A stretch of DNA of 64,000 nt from Phaeobacter sp. J2-8. GTDB taxonomy: Bacteria > Pseudomonadota > Alphaproteobacteria > Rhodobacterales > Rhodobacteraceae. The DNA lies in contig NZ_JALIEC010000004.1 of assembly GCF_022867865.1 (NCBI RefSeq), forward strand, positions 372,001-436,000, in the 5' to 3' direction. Under the pieces are notes generated by a model. It was not told the origin of the DNA and made no database searches. It saw only the letters and a list, made by a program, of their open reading frames with translations. The translations under genes and the position numbers were made by a program. This document shows, piece by piece, positions 43,301 to 52,569 of the stretch. Within the stretch, counting starts at the first letter, position 1. Each line of letters opens with the position of its first letter.

Positions 43301-44332
43301 TCACATCAAAAGAACCCAAGCCAGAACCGAAATAAACAGCCAGCCAAACGCGCCGAGGAGAAGCGGGCGGAGGCCCTTTTCCTTCAGTTTACGGAAATCT
43401 GTCTCCAGGCCCATAGCGGCCAACGCGATTGTGAGCATGATTGTTGTGCCGGAAACCGTCACCTCACGGATCGGTGCGGGCAGGGGCGCAAAGGTGTTGA
43501 TCACAACCACGGCGATAAATCCAAAGACAAACCAGGGAAGGGGTGCTGCGGCTTTTTCGTCTTGGCCACCGTGGCGCGCAGCAAGCGCACCAAGCACCAG
43601 GATCAGCGGCGCCAACAGGGCAACCCGTGTGAGTTTGGCCACGGTTCCGAGCTGGCCGGCCTCTTGCCCGTTTTGAAACGCGGCGCCGGTCACCTGGGCA
43701 ACCTCGTGAACCGAGGCCCCAACCCAGAGCCCGTAATGTGCGTCACTCATCGCAAGCCATTGCGCCAGATGGGGAAACAGCACCATTGAAAGCGATCCGA
43801 ACACGGTTACACAGGCAATGGCATAGGCCGCATCTTCGTCGGTTCCGCGCACAACGGTATTCGCGGCCACAACAGCAGAGGCCCCACAAACAGAGGTCCC
43901 GACCGCAATCAATGCCGTCAGCCCGTCGTCGACCCCAAGCAGCCGGCCCACCAGTTTGATTGCGACAAAGGACGCAATCAGCGTCACCGCAACCGCCCCG
44001 AACCCGGTAAGCCCGATGGCGGCAAGCTGATCGAGTGAAAGCTGAAAGCCAAGCAGCACAATCGCGCAGCGCAGGATGCGGCGCAGCGAGAATTTGACGC
44101 CATCAACGAGCCGGACGTTCATCCCCAGGCTGTTCCGGATCGCAATGCCAAACACCATGGCCAACATAAGCGGGCTGAGCGCCTTGAGGCCGGTCAGCCC
44201 CTGCACGGCCATGGCCGCAAGCGCGATCCCCATGCACAGCGCCAGTCCGGGCAGAATGGCAAATGCTGCGGGCAACAGGCCGCTGAAACGCGGGCGAACG
44301 GCAATTTTCGTGTGGGAAATCGTGTCAGTCAT
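43301..44332 (-). CDS. YeiH/UPF0324-family membrane protein, putative sulfate/sulfite exporter
   Basis: A 343-residue membrane protein with about ten segments. The conserved LMLAMVFGIAIRNSLG near residue 55, the CGASAVVAANTVV segment near 160 and VGASVHEVAQVTGAA near 215 are UPF0324 hallmarks. Start ATG 44332; the longer frame is not conserved-looking. The family includes YeiH and proteins linked to taurine/sulfonate breakdown, where they are proposed to export sulfite or sulfate. A divergent LysR gene is the usual neighbour. Confidence 0.9.
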   Translation of the reverse strand: MTDTISHTKIAVRPRFSGLLPAAFAILPGLALCMGIALAAMAVQGLTGLKALSPLMLAMVFGIAIRNSLGMNVRLVDGVKFSLRRILRCAIVLLGFQLSLDQLAAIGLTGFGAVAVTLIASFVAIKLVGRLLGVDDGLTALIAVGTSVCGASAVVAANTVVRGTDEDAAYAIACVTVFGSLSMVLFPHLAQWLAMSDAHYGLWVGASVHEVAQVTGAAFQNGQEAGQLGTVAKLTRVALLAPLILVLGALAARHGGQDEKAAAPLPWFVFGFIAVVVINTFAPLPAPIREVTVSGTTIMLTIALAAMGLETDFRKLKEKGLRPLLLGAFGWLFISVLAWVLLM

Positions 44333-44439
44333 GTGCGGGGGACGTCCAGGTTCAGTAATTTCCTTCAGGGTTCCATGTTCCGCTTGACCATTCCATCGAA
44401 TTATATTGATTGTATTCATCGACAAAATAGATTGATCGC

Positions 44440-45321
44440 ATGACACTTGAACAACTTCGGATTTTTCTGGCCGTCGCCGAAGGGCAGCATGTCACCCGCG
44501 CGGCCAAGCGGTTGGGCCTGAGCCAATCCGCCGTGAGCGCCGCCATCGCGGCGCTTGAGACGCGCCATGCGGTGCAATTGTTTGACCGGGTGGGGCGGCG
44601 TATCGTGCTGACAGAGGTCGGCAATGCCTTCCTGCGCGAAGCTCAGGCGGTGCTGGCCCAGGCGGAAACCGCGGAATTGATGCTCGAGGATTTTTCCTCT
44701 ACCCCGCGCGGGCGATTGCGCATTCATGCCAGCCAGACCGTGGCGAGTTATTGGCTGCCGTCGCGGTTGGTGGCGTTGCACGACAAATACCCCAAGATCG
44801 CGGTGGAGATGTCGATTGGCAACACGGCGCAGGTGGCGGATGCGGTCCAGGATGGGCGCGCCGACCTTGGGTTGATCGAAGGCGAGGTCACGCATCTGGC
44901 CTTGCGTCGTCAGGTCGTGGTCAGGGATTCGCTTTGTTTGATCATGGCGCCGGATCATCCGCGGGCGAAGCAGGCGACGCTCGATCCGGCAGAATACATG
45001 ACCGAAGACTGGATCTTGCGCGAACAAGGCTCCGGCACGCGATCAGAGTTCGAAGCGGTGCTGGAGGCGCATGCGCTTGGGGTGCAAAATTTGTCGATCG
45101 CATTGGAACTGCCGTCCAATGAGGCCGTGATCGCCGCCGTTGCATCGGGGCGGTATTTCAGCGTGTTGTCACAGCGCGCCGTGGTCGCATCAGAGGCGGC
45201 TGGCTGGATCATAACCCGCCCGGTGCCGCATCCCAGCCGGCCTTTTGCGGTTCTGACCCATCCCGATCGCCATCGGACCCATGCCATGCGCGTGATGCTT
45301 GATATTCTTGCCCCCGGTTAA
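44440..45321 (+). CDS. LysR-family transcriptional regulator next to the YeiH-type gene
   Basis: 293 residues: LysR winged helix in the first 60 (FLAVAEGQHVTRAAKRLGLS, SAVSAAIAALE) and a periplasmic-binding-like effector domain. It is divergent from the YeiH-type gene with a 107-bp AT-rich gap, and probably controls it. Its 3' end overlaps the convergent GntR gene by 4 bp. Confidence 0.93.
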   Translation: MTLEQLRIFLAVAEGQHVTRAAKRLGLSQSAVSAAIAALETRHAVQLFDRVGRRIVLTEVGNAFLREAQAVLAQAETAELMLEDFSSTPRGRLRIHASQTVASYWLPSRLVALHDKYPKIAVEMSIGNTAQVADAVQDGRADLGLIEGEVTHLALRRQVVVRDSLCLIMAPDHPRAKQATLDPAEYMTEDWILREQGSGTRSEFEAVLEAHALGVQNLSIALELPSNEAVIAAVASGRYFSVLSQRAVVASEAAGWIITRPVPHPSRPFAVLTHPDRHRTHAMRVMLDILAPG

Positions 45322-46079
45322 CGGGTCCGCAGTTTTTTGAGCCCGGCATACTGGTTCCGGTGGTCTGAACCGGTTTTCTGATCGGGGCGCGGCGCGCGCG
45401 ATGCGGTTTTCGGGTTTTCAGCTTTGCCCGTCGCCAACCCTGCGGCGGCAAAGCGGCGTTCATACAGGCTGCGATAGGCTTCGGCCGAGGCCGGAAGATG
45501 TGCCCGAACGCTGGCTTCGTAGATGTCCGAGGATGTGCCGCGCAGCGCCTCGATGATGGCGAGATGCTGTTCCACGATGACCCGCATATGCTGTTTGTCA
45601 TCGTATTTCACCACCCGGATCGGCTGTGCCATGCGGGCGTGTTTTGCGATCAGTTCCGCCAGTCTCGGGTTTGTGCAGCAGCTGTATTGAAGCTCGTGGA
45701 ACTGCTGGTTCAGGTCATAAACCTCGCGGAATGCGCCGCGCTCCACCGCTGCACTGTGCCGCTGTGTAAGGTCGTCAAGCTGGCTTGTGACCTCGGGCGG
45801 GGCGGGCAGGGGCGTGCGCCGCGCCGCCGCGCATTCCAGCGCGATCCGCAGATCATAAAGCGTGTCGACCTCATCCGGTGTAAAGTCGACAACCTCGACC
45901 CCACGGCGGGGGCGATGCACGAGCAGGCCCTGATTTTCCAGCTCGGCAAAGGCGTGACGCACGGCATGCCGTTTGGCGTCGTAATGTTCCATGACGCTGT
46001 CTTCGGTGATCCGCGTTCCGGGGGGGTAAACCCCAAAAATAATATCGTTTTCCAAGTCCGCCTGAAGGGATGTCGGCAT
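45318..46079 (-). CDS. GntR-family regulator with FCD domain
   Basis: 253 residues from ATG 46079: N-terminal winged helix (PPGTRITEDSVMEHY, then HAVRHAFAELENQGLLV) and a helical FCD effector domain with metal-ligand-like HELQYSC and EQHLAIIEAL. The C-terminal tail is basic and probably disordered. It is divergent from the sugar-type ABC operon at 46217 and is its likely repressor. Confidence 0.9.
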   Translation of the reverse strand: MPTSLQADLENDIIFGVYPPGTRITEDSVMEHYDAKRHAVRHAFAELENQGLLVHRPRRGVEVVDFTPDEVDTLYDLRIALECAAARRTPLPAPPEVTSQLDDLTQRHSAAVERGAFREVYDLNQQFHELQYSCCTNPRLAELIAKHARMAQPIRVVKYDDKQHMRVIVEQHLAIIEALRGTSSDIYEASVRAHLPASAEAYRSLYERRFAAAGLATGKAENPKTASRAPRPDQKTGSDHRNQYAGLKKLRTR

Positions 46080-46138
46080 TGTATCTGGCCTCGTAATGGT
46101 CCGCACGATCCTAGGCTGTGTGGCGATTTTCATCAACA

Positions 46139-46162
46139 ATAATCTTATTGATAATCTTATTG
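46139..46162. repeat. 12-bp perfect tandem repeat in the ABC promoter region
   Basis: ATAATCTTATTG occurs twice back to back in the gap between the divergent gntR and solute-binding-protein genes. It could be a regulator-binding repeat or a recent duplication within the promoter. Confidence 0.7.
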
Positions 46163-46216
46163 ACCAAATTATTACCCATTTGTATGGTCACATTTGTTTC
46201 AACTCGGGAGGTTCAC

Positions 46217-47491
46217 ATGAAACGATTTACCAGCGCGATTGCCATCGCCGCGGCGCTAATTGCATCAGGCGCCAGCGCCTGGGAGGCCAGCCCAGGCAAA
46301 CCCCATGACGGCAAAACGGTTCATGTGTTGGCGGTGAAATCCAGCCAGTTCGAGGCGCATGAAGCGCGGCTCGCCGCCTTTGAAGAGGCGACCGGAATTG
46401 ATGTGGTCTATGACTATGTGCCCTTTCCCAACATGAAAGAGGCGCTGACCACAGAGATGGTTGCCGGTGGTGATTACGACGTGGTGTCGATCATGGACCA
46501 ATGGGTGCCCTCGTTGCAGATGCTGGTGCAGCCGATCGAAGACGAGATCGCGGCGCAGGGTGTTGACCTTGGGGATTTTCCCGCCGCGCATTTGCGTCAT
46601 GGACGGGTGAACGGCGCGTTGGTGGGTTTGCCGGTGCGCGGCCACGTGCAGCTGCTGTTTTATCGCAAGGATCTGCTGGCACAGGCCGGGGTCGAAGCGC
46701 CCTCGACATGGGACGAGGTGGTGAGTGCAGCCAAAGCGGTGCAGGGGGCGACCGACGCCTCCGGGATCGCATTGCCCTATGGCAAGTTGAACGGCCAGAA
46801 CCTGATGGTCTGGATCAACCTGCTTTGGGGTCACGGTGGCGATCTGTTTGATGAAAACGGCGACCCGGCCTTCATCTCTGATGCGGGTATCGCCGCGACG
46901 GAGCAATATGTCAGCCTGCTGCGGGACGAAAAGATTGCCCCGGCGGGATCGGCCACCTTTGTCGAACAGGATGCGGTCAACAGCTTCAAACAGGGCAATT
47001 CAGCCATGCTGCCCGTGTGGTGGTGGGTGCGCTCGCAGCTTTCCGACCCCGAGCAATCCAAACTGACCGCCGATCAGATCGGGTTTACCTCGCTGCCGTC
47101 GGTGGGGGATGCGGACAAGACGACCTTTACCAACACCTGGATCTTTGCCGTGACCCAGGGCGCCGACAGCAAGGATGCCGCGGCGGAATACCTTGGCTGG
47201 CTGACAGATCCGGCGCTGGAACGCGAGGTGCTGCTTGACGAAAACCTGAGCGAGGTTGTCGCGGTGCATTTTTCCAACCTGCGCGACGAAGAGGTCAACG
47301 CGCGTTGGGGCGGGATGCATTCCGCCGCTGCCGATGCTTTGGCCACGGCGGCGGGTATGGATTTCGGTGACAACTGGCCGCGGATTTCCGAAATCATCGA
47401 AACCGCGATTTCCAGCCTTGCCAGCGGCGAAGAGACCGACACCGCCACGGCGCTGAACCACGCGGCCGAGGAAATCCGGCGCATTCGCTGA
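46217..47491 (+). CDS. ABC transporter extracellular solute-binding protein (CUT1-like)
   Basis: A 424-residue periplasmic receptor of the MalE/UgpB type. ATG 46217 has a GGGAGG Shine-Dalgarno; the longer frame is not needed. The signal peptide ends at ASGASAWEA (near residue 23). The FEEATGIDVVYDYVPF segment and the WxxxLLWGHGGDLFDE region are typical of this class. It is the first gene of a receptor-permease-permease-ATPase set. Confidence 0.93.
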   Translation: MKRFTSAIAIAAALIASGASAWEASPGKPHDGKTVHVLAVKSSQFEAHEARLAAFEEATGIDVVYDYVPFPNMKEALTTEMVAGGDYDVVSIMDQWVPSLQMLVQPIEDEIAAQGVDLGDFPAAHLRHGRVNGALVGLPVRGHVQLLFYRKDLLAQAGVEAPSTWDEVVSAAKAVQGATDASGIALPYGKLNGQNLMVWINLLWGHGGDLFDENGDPAFISDAGIAATEQYVSLLRDEKIAPAGSATFVEQDAVNSFKQGNSAMLPVWWWVRSQLSDPEQSKLTADQIGFTSLPSVGDADKTTFTNTWIFAVTQGADSKDAAAEYLGWLTDPALEREVLLDENLSEVVAVHFSNLRDEEVNARWGGMHSAAADALATAAGMDFGDNWPRISEIIETAISSLASGEETDTATALNHAAEEIRRIR

Positions 47492-47506
47492 TCCCCGGTG
47501 TTCGGT

Positions 47507-47527
47507 GCGCCCCGTATCGCGGGGCGC
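47507..47527. terminator. Hairpin between receptor and first permease gene
   Basis: GCGCCCCG, loop TATCG, CGGGGCGC, 15 bp after the receptor stop. As in the dctP-dctQ gap, it would let the receptor be made in excess over the membrane subunits. Confidence 0.6.
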
Positions 47528-47559
47528 GTGCCACGTTTCCCTATCAACAGAGGTGCGCC

Positions 47560-48444
47560 ATGCAGGACAGGTCCCTGTCTTACCTACTGCTGGTCCCGGC
47601 ATTCCTGATCGTGCTGGCGACAACGCTTTATCCGCTTGCCTATTCGCTGGTCACGGCCTTTCGCGAATGGGATCTGACCAAGCAACGCCGCCCCGGTGAT
47701 TTCGTCGGGGTCGATAATTTCGGATACGCCTTTTCCGAACCGGGGTTTCAGAACTCGCTCTGGGTGACCTCGGTCTTTGTGATCACAAGTGTGATCCTGA
47801 CCCTGGTGATCGCCATGTCGCTGGCGCTGCTTTTGCGGCGCAAGGGGCGGATGCATACCTTTACCCGGGTGATCCTGATCCTGCCATTTGCGATCAGCCC
47901 GGCGCTGATCGGGGTCAGCTATCGTTTCATGTTCAACCCGGAATTCGGCGTCATCGCCAAGGGTCTCGGCGCGGTCTTTCCGGCGCTGGACGGCGTGCCC
48001 TGGCTGGCCAGTCCTGACCTTGCGATGGCCATTCTGGTGCTGACCGATGTCTGGCATTGGGCGCCCTACATGACCTTCATGTGCCTTGGCGGGTTGGCTT
48101 CTGTCCCGCGAGAGACAGAAGAGGCCGCCCGGATCGACGGGGCCTCCAACCTGCGGATCATATTCGGCATCGTGCTGCCGCAGATGAAAGGCGTGCTGCT
48201 GGTGGTGGCGGTGCTGAAGACGATCTTTGCGCTGAAAATGTTCGATCAGGTGGTGACCCTGACCGGCGGCGGCCCCGGCACCTCGACCGAGACGCTGGCC
48301 TTCTTCATCTTCAACGTCGGCTTCAAATGGTACGACATGGGCTATGCCTCGGCATTGGCCTGGATCCTCACCGCAATCATGATGCTGATCTCTGTCTGGT
48401 ATGTCCGGATGCTGCTCAGCGAAAGAAAGATGGCCACGGCATGA
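47560..48444 (+). CDS. CUT1-type ABC transporter permease 1
   Basis: A 294-residue permease with six membrane segments and an EAA motif in ETEEAARIDGASNLRIIFGIVLP, characteristic of MalF/UgpA-type proteins. It overlaps the second permease gene by 4 bp (ATGA). Confidence 0.93.
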   Translation: MQDRSLSYLLLVPAFLIVLATTLYPLAYSLVTAFREWDLTKQRRPGDFVGVDNFGYAFSEPGFQNSLWVTSVFVITSVILTLVIAMSLALLLRRKGRMHTFTRVILILPFAISPALIGVSYRFMFNPEFGVIAKGLGAVFPALDGVPWLASPDLAMAILVLTDVWHWAPYMTFMCLGGLASVPRETEEAARIDGASNLRIIFGIVLPQMKGVLLVVAVLKTIFALKMFDQVVTLTGGGPGTSTETLAFFIFNVGFKWYDMGYASALAWILTAIMMLISVWYVRMLLSERKMATA

Positions 48445-49256
48445 GAAAAACCGTTTTCTGGTGGGTCGAGCGCGGATTGCTGCTGCTGATTTCCACCATT
48501 GTCCTCTTCCCCATCGCCTGGATGTTCCTGACCGCGTTCAAACGTCCGCGCGATGCCTATTCCCTGTCGTTGGATTTCAGCCCGACGCTGTCGAACTTTG
48601 TCACCGTGTTTTCCGATCCCTGGAACCTCGGCGATATGGTGCTGAATTCGGTGATTGTGGCATCGGTGACGGTGCTGATCGCGGTGCCCTGTGCCGCGCT
48701 TGCAGCCTATTCGTTTTCGCGGTTCCGGGTGCGGGGGCGCAAGTTCCTGTTCTTTCTGATCCTGTCGACCCAGTTCATTCCGGCGGTGGTGATCGTGCTG
48801 CCCTTCTTCCTGATGTTCCGGTCGCTGGGCTTGCTTGATACGCGACTTGCGCTGATCGTGGTCAATCTGGCCATTGTGACTCCGTTTGTGATCTGGATGA
48901 TCAAGGGGTTCATCGACGCGATCCCGACCGACAGTGAGGAAGCGGCGATGATCGACGGGGCCTCGCGCCTCAGGGTGATCAAGGACATCGTGCTGCCAAT
49001 GGCGGCGCCGGGCATCCTGACCTCGTCGATCTTCTGTTTCATCCTGACCTGGAACGAGTTCCTCTTTGCGCTGATCCTGACGCGCCGCGATGCCGTCACG
49101 CTGCCGGTGGGGTTGGTCAGTTTCCGCACCGAACGCGGCGATCTGTGGGAGCTGATGAGCGCCGCCGGGGTCATGATCACGGTGCCGATCTTCATCATGG
49201 CGCTGCTTATCCAGAAACATTTCACGCGCGGCATGACCGCTGGCGCAGTCAAATAG
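48441..49256 (+). CDS. CUT1-type ABC transporter permease 2
   Basis: A 271-residue MalG/UgpE-type permease. ATG 48441 overlaps the previous stop; the longer frame is not used. The EAA loop reads DSEEAAMIDGASRLRVIKDI, and six membrane segments are evident. Confidence 0.93.
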   Translation: MRKTVFWWVERGLLLLISTIVLFPIAWMFLTAFKRPRDAYSLSLDFSPTLSNFVTVFSDPWNLGDMVLNSVIVASVTVLIAVPCAALAAYSFSRFRVRGRKFLFFLILSTQFIPAVVIVLPFFLMFRSLGLLDTRLALIVVNLAIVTPFVIWMIKGFIDAIPTDSEEAAMIDGASRLRVIKDIVLPMAAPGILTSSIFCFILTWNEFLFALILTRRDAVTLPVGLVSFRTERGDLWELMSAAGVMITVPIFIMALLIQKHFTRGMTAGAVK

Positions 49257-49268
49257 GGGGCCCGGGAT

Positions 49269-50324
49269 ATGGCCGAAGTACAACTCGTCGACGTGGAAAA
49301 ACGCTATGGTTCCTTCCTCGCCGTGCCAAAACAGAGCCTGACCATCGAAGAGGGTGAATTCCTTGTTCTGCTGGGTCCATCGGGTTGCGGCAAGACCACG
49401 ACCATGCGGATGATTGCCGGGCTGGAGGATATTACCGCGGGCGATCTGATGATTGCGGGCGAACGTGCCAACGACAAACCGCCCAAGGACCGTGACATCG
49501 CCATGGTGTTTCAAAACTACGGGCTTTATCCGCATATGACGGTGGCCGAAAACATCGGCTATCCGCTGAAGCTGCGCGGCATGGACCGCAAGACGCGTGA
49601 GGCGCGGGTGCAGGAAACCGCCGAGAAGGTCGAGCTGCAAGCCTTGCTGAAACGCCGCCCTTCGGAATTGTCCGGCGGCCAGCGCCAGCGGGTTGCGCTG
49701 GCCCGGGCCATCGTGCGCACGCCCAAGATCTTTCTGATGGACGAGCCGCTGTCGAACCTTGATGCCAAATTGCGGGTGACCATGCGGGCCGAGCTGAAGC
49801 ACCTGCATCATGAGTTGGGGGTCACCACCGTCTATGTCACCCACGACCAGATGGAGGCGATGACGCTGGCATCCCGCGTCGCGATCATGCGCGAAGGCCG
49901 GATCGTGCAGCTGGATACGCCCAAGAAGATCTATTCCGAACCCGCCGACCTGTTTGTCGCGGGCTTTATCGGCTCGCCTTCGATGAACCTTGTCGAAGGC
50001 CGGATCACCGGTGGCCGTTTTGAGGCACCCGGCGTGTCATTGCCGGTGGCGGGGGCTGATCGCGGCGATGTCGTGCTGGGTATTCGCCCCGAGGATCTGC
50101 AGCTGACCGATCCCGGCGCGGCGCCGATCTCGGGCAAACTTTATGCGCTGGAGCTGACCGGCGATTCCACCTTGGTCACCCTGCGCAATGGCCGGACATC
50201 GGTCTGTACCCGCGGCCCGGCGGATTTCGAAGCCCCGATCGACGCGCCCTGCACCCTGGCCCCCAAGCCCGGTGCGCGCATCCACCTGTTTGACAAACAA
50301 ACCGGCCAGCGTCTCGACGCGTGA
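49269..50324 (+). CDS. CUT1-type ABC transporter ATP-binding protein (UgpC/MalK-like)
   Basis: A 351-residue ATPase with Walker A GPSGCGKTT, signature LSGGQRQR, Walker B FLMDEPLSNLD, and a C-terminal TOBE/OB-type domain (about residues 235-350) found in MalK/UgpC proteins that regulate sugar or polyol ABC systems. The Q-loop MVFQNYGLYPHMTV is standard. Confidence 0.95.
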   Translation: MAEVQLVDVEKRYGSFLAVPKQSLTIEEGEFLVLLGPSGCGKTTTMRMIAGLEDITAGDLMIAGERANDKPPKDRDIAMVFQNYGLYPHMTVAENIGYPLKLRGMDRKTREARVQETAEKVELQALLKRRPSELSGGQRQRVALARAIVRTPKIFLMDEPLSNLDAKLRVTMRAELKHLHHELGVTTVYVTHDQMEAMTLASRVAIMREGRIVQLDTPKKIYSEPADLFVAGFIGSPSMNLVEGRITGGRFEAPGVSLPVAGADRGDVVLGIRPEDLQLTDPGAAPISGKLYALELTGDSTLVTLRNGRTSVCTRGPADFEAPIDAPCTLAPKPGARIHLFDKQTGQRLDA

Positions 50325-50345
50325 CCGAACCAGAAGGACACTGAA

Positions 50346-51473
50346 ATGCCCAGACTTTCCCAGGCCGAGGCCGACGCCCGCCACGTCAAACGTGACGATT
50401 ATGTCTCCTGCACTGTCGCCTTCATCGACTGCAAGAAGCCCGGCTCGCATCTGAAGGAAAACTATTCCATCATCGGCCCCGGCGTGACCTCGTCCGATGA
50501 ACAGGTGATCAACCTGCCCGAACCGCATGGGTTCAACATCGGTGCGGCGGCCATGCCCAACGGCATCACCAACAACCTGCATGTGCACTTCACCGCCGAG
50601 GTGTTCATCGTGCAAAAGGGTGAATGGACCTTCCGTTGGGGCGCGCAAGGCGAGAATGAGTTCATTGGCCGCGAGGGCGACATTCTTTCGGTGCCGACCT
50701 GGATTTTTCGTGGCTTTACCAACACCGGGCCGGATGACGGCTGGCTGTTTACCGCATTGGGCGGCGACAACACCGGCGGCGTGATTTTCCACCCCGACAT
50801 TATCCGCGAGGCGGCGTTTTACGGGCTTTATATCTCGAACGACAACACGCTGATTGATACCTCTCGCGGTGACAAGGTGCCGAGCGAAGACGCGCGCATT
50901 GCGCCGATGCCCGACGAGGACGTTGCCCAACTTCGGGTCGTTTCACCCGAAGAGATGCGCCGCCGCGTCGTGACCGAAGGCGACCGGGATTTCCGGCCTG
51001 CCTTTGTTGACGCCCAGCTGCCCGGATGCGGGGCCGAGATCGCGCCGGTGATCGGATTTGGTCTGACGCAGAACCGCGATCACGCCGCCCCGGTCACCAA
51101 TCCGCACGGCTTTTCGGTGGAATGGCTGCGGCTTGCGGCGGGCGCACAGGTCAGCCCGTTCACCCTGTCGGAAAAGATGGTGCTCATCGTCCGCTCCGGT
51201 CAAATCCGGCTGACCTTGAATGAAGAGGCCGATGTGACGGTTGATCTGGCCGCGCGCGACACCTATTCCATTCCGGCGGATGCGGTTCGCACGATCAAGG
51301 CAATTGGCGACACCCCGGCCGAGGTGTTGGTGGTTGTGTCCGGCGATCATCGCAAGCACCCGGTTTTTGCGGACGACATAATTGCGGCCGCGCGTGCCGG
51401 CGGGCTTGCGCTTGACGCTGGCGGATATGTGGCCAATGCGGCCCTTTTACCAGATTACAGGAGAGCAGGATAA
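50346..51473 (+). CDS. Cupin-domain protein of unknown function
   Basis: A 375-residue protein with two cupin-like halves. The first has a metal-type motif NNLHVHFTAEVFIVQKG with paired His and a Glu, then GDILSVPTWIFRGF where the late His is replaced by Trp-Ile-Phe. The second half (about 240-340) keeps a cupin barrel but its His set is not obvious. It sits between the ABC ATPase gene and an aldolase gene with an ATG overlapping the stop, so it likely acts in catabolism of the imported compound as an oxygenase or isomerase. Confidence 0.75.
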   Translation: MPRLSQAEADARHVKRDDYVSCTVAFIDCKKPGSHLKENYSIIGPGVTSSDEQVINLPEPHGFNIGAAAMPNGITNNLHVHFTAEVFIVQKGEWTFRWGAQGENEFIGREGDILSVPTWIFRGFTNTGPDDGWLFTALGGDNTGGVIFHPDIIREAAFYGLYISNDNTLIDTSRGDKVPSEDARIAPMPDEDVAQLRVVSPEEMRRRVVTEGDRDFRPAFVDAQLPGCGAEIAPVIGFGLTQNRDHAAPVTNPHGFSVEWLRLAAGAQVSPFTLSEKMVLIVRSGQIRLTLNEEADVTVDLAARDTYSIPADAVRTIKAIGDTPAEVLVVVSGDHRKHPVFADDIIAAARAGGLALDAGGYVANAALLPDYRRAG

Positions 51474-52269
51474 TGCGCAGCAATACAATCAAGACGCGGT
51501 TGGCCGCAGGTGAGACCGTGGTGAACGGGTGGCTTTCCATCGGGTCAACCTATTCCGCCGAAGGTGTCGGGCATTCCGGCGTCGATTCCGTCACCGTCGA
51601 TCTGCAACACGGTATGTTGAGCTTTCAGGAGGCGCTGCACATGTTGCAGGCGCTGTCCTCTACCCCGGCCATTCCGCTGGTGCGGGTGCCGGATCTTGAC
51701 CCGGCCCAGATCATGCATCTGCTTGACGCAGGCGCTTATGGCATCATCTGCCCGATGATCTCGACCCGGAAGAGGCCGAGGCGCTGGTGTCGGCCTGCCG
51801 CTATCCGCCTTTTGGTACCCGCAGTTTCGGGCCGTCGCGCGGTTTGCTCTATGGTGGCAAGGATTATGTCGCTGAGGCCAACGATACCGTGATGGTCATC
51901 CCGATGATCGAAACCGCCGAAGCCGTTGACCGGATTGACGATATCCTCGCGGTTGAGGGCGTCGACATGGTCTATATTGGGCCCAATGACCTGGCCTTTG
52001 CGGTTGATGGCCATGTGGGGTTCCCGCGCCCGAAATCAGAGGCGGCGATAACCAAGATCGTAGCCAGTGCAAAACGGCATGGCACCCCGGTGGGCATCTT
52101 CTGTTCGGATGCCAACGACGCCCGCGCCCGCCGCGATCAGGGCTGTGCGCTGGTGACACCGGGCAATGACTTTGCCCATCTGACGCGCAGCGTGGCGGCG
52201 GCGGTTGCCGCATTGTCCGACGAAGAAGATGCGGCGGGGGCACAGGATCAGCCCGGCACCGGATATTGA
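51473..52269 (+). pseudogene. HpcH/HpaI aldolase family protein, frameshifted
   Basis: Two frames together encode one aldolase of about 265 residues: residues up to YGIICPMIST in the first frame (51473 to about 51768), then EEAEALVSACRYPPFGTR onward in another (to 52269). One base, most simply a C of a CCCC run, is missing at 51764-51769 (ACCCGG where ACCCCGG would restore the frame). The catalytic residues of the family are all present across the join: Arg in PLVRVPD, Glu in PMIETAEAV and the metal Asp in IGPNDLA. Either a recent loss or a sequencing error. Class II aldolases of this type cleave 4-hydroxy-2-oxo acids. Confidence 0.85.
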
Positions 52270-52569
52270 CCTGACGCCCGTGATCTTGCGGCCGGCTTTG
52301 GGGTCAGACCCCCGGTCGGCTGCGTCTGCGGCTGCGGCTGGTGCGCGTGAAACTGGCCGCGTGCGATGCGGCGGCGTGCCGTGGCGGGCGCGCCAATCCT
52401 GTGATTTGGGACCAAAATTCATGTGGCAAGATCGGTTTTCAGGAACCGATCACAATCGGGCGGCCGGGGCAAAGCGCATCACGCGATGAAGGGGGGCAGA
52501 CCCGGTTGAACATTTGACCGAAACCCGGTTTTGCTGTCTTATGTTGCAAAATTCACAACTGTTGGACCT
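52270..52569. other. Intergenic region with a GGGGTC palindrome
   Basis: 300 bp without a gene. GGGGTC-A-GACCCC lies at 52300-52312 shortly after the aldolase stop; a similar GGGGGGCAGACCC is near 52492. Promoter of the LysR gene is expected in the AT-rich end near 52500-52560. Confidence 0.5.

Noticed and set aside
52300-52312. Rho-independent terminator at GGGGTCAGACCCC
   Set aside because: The loop would be a single base and no U tract follows, so it is recorded only as a palindrome.
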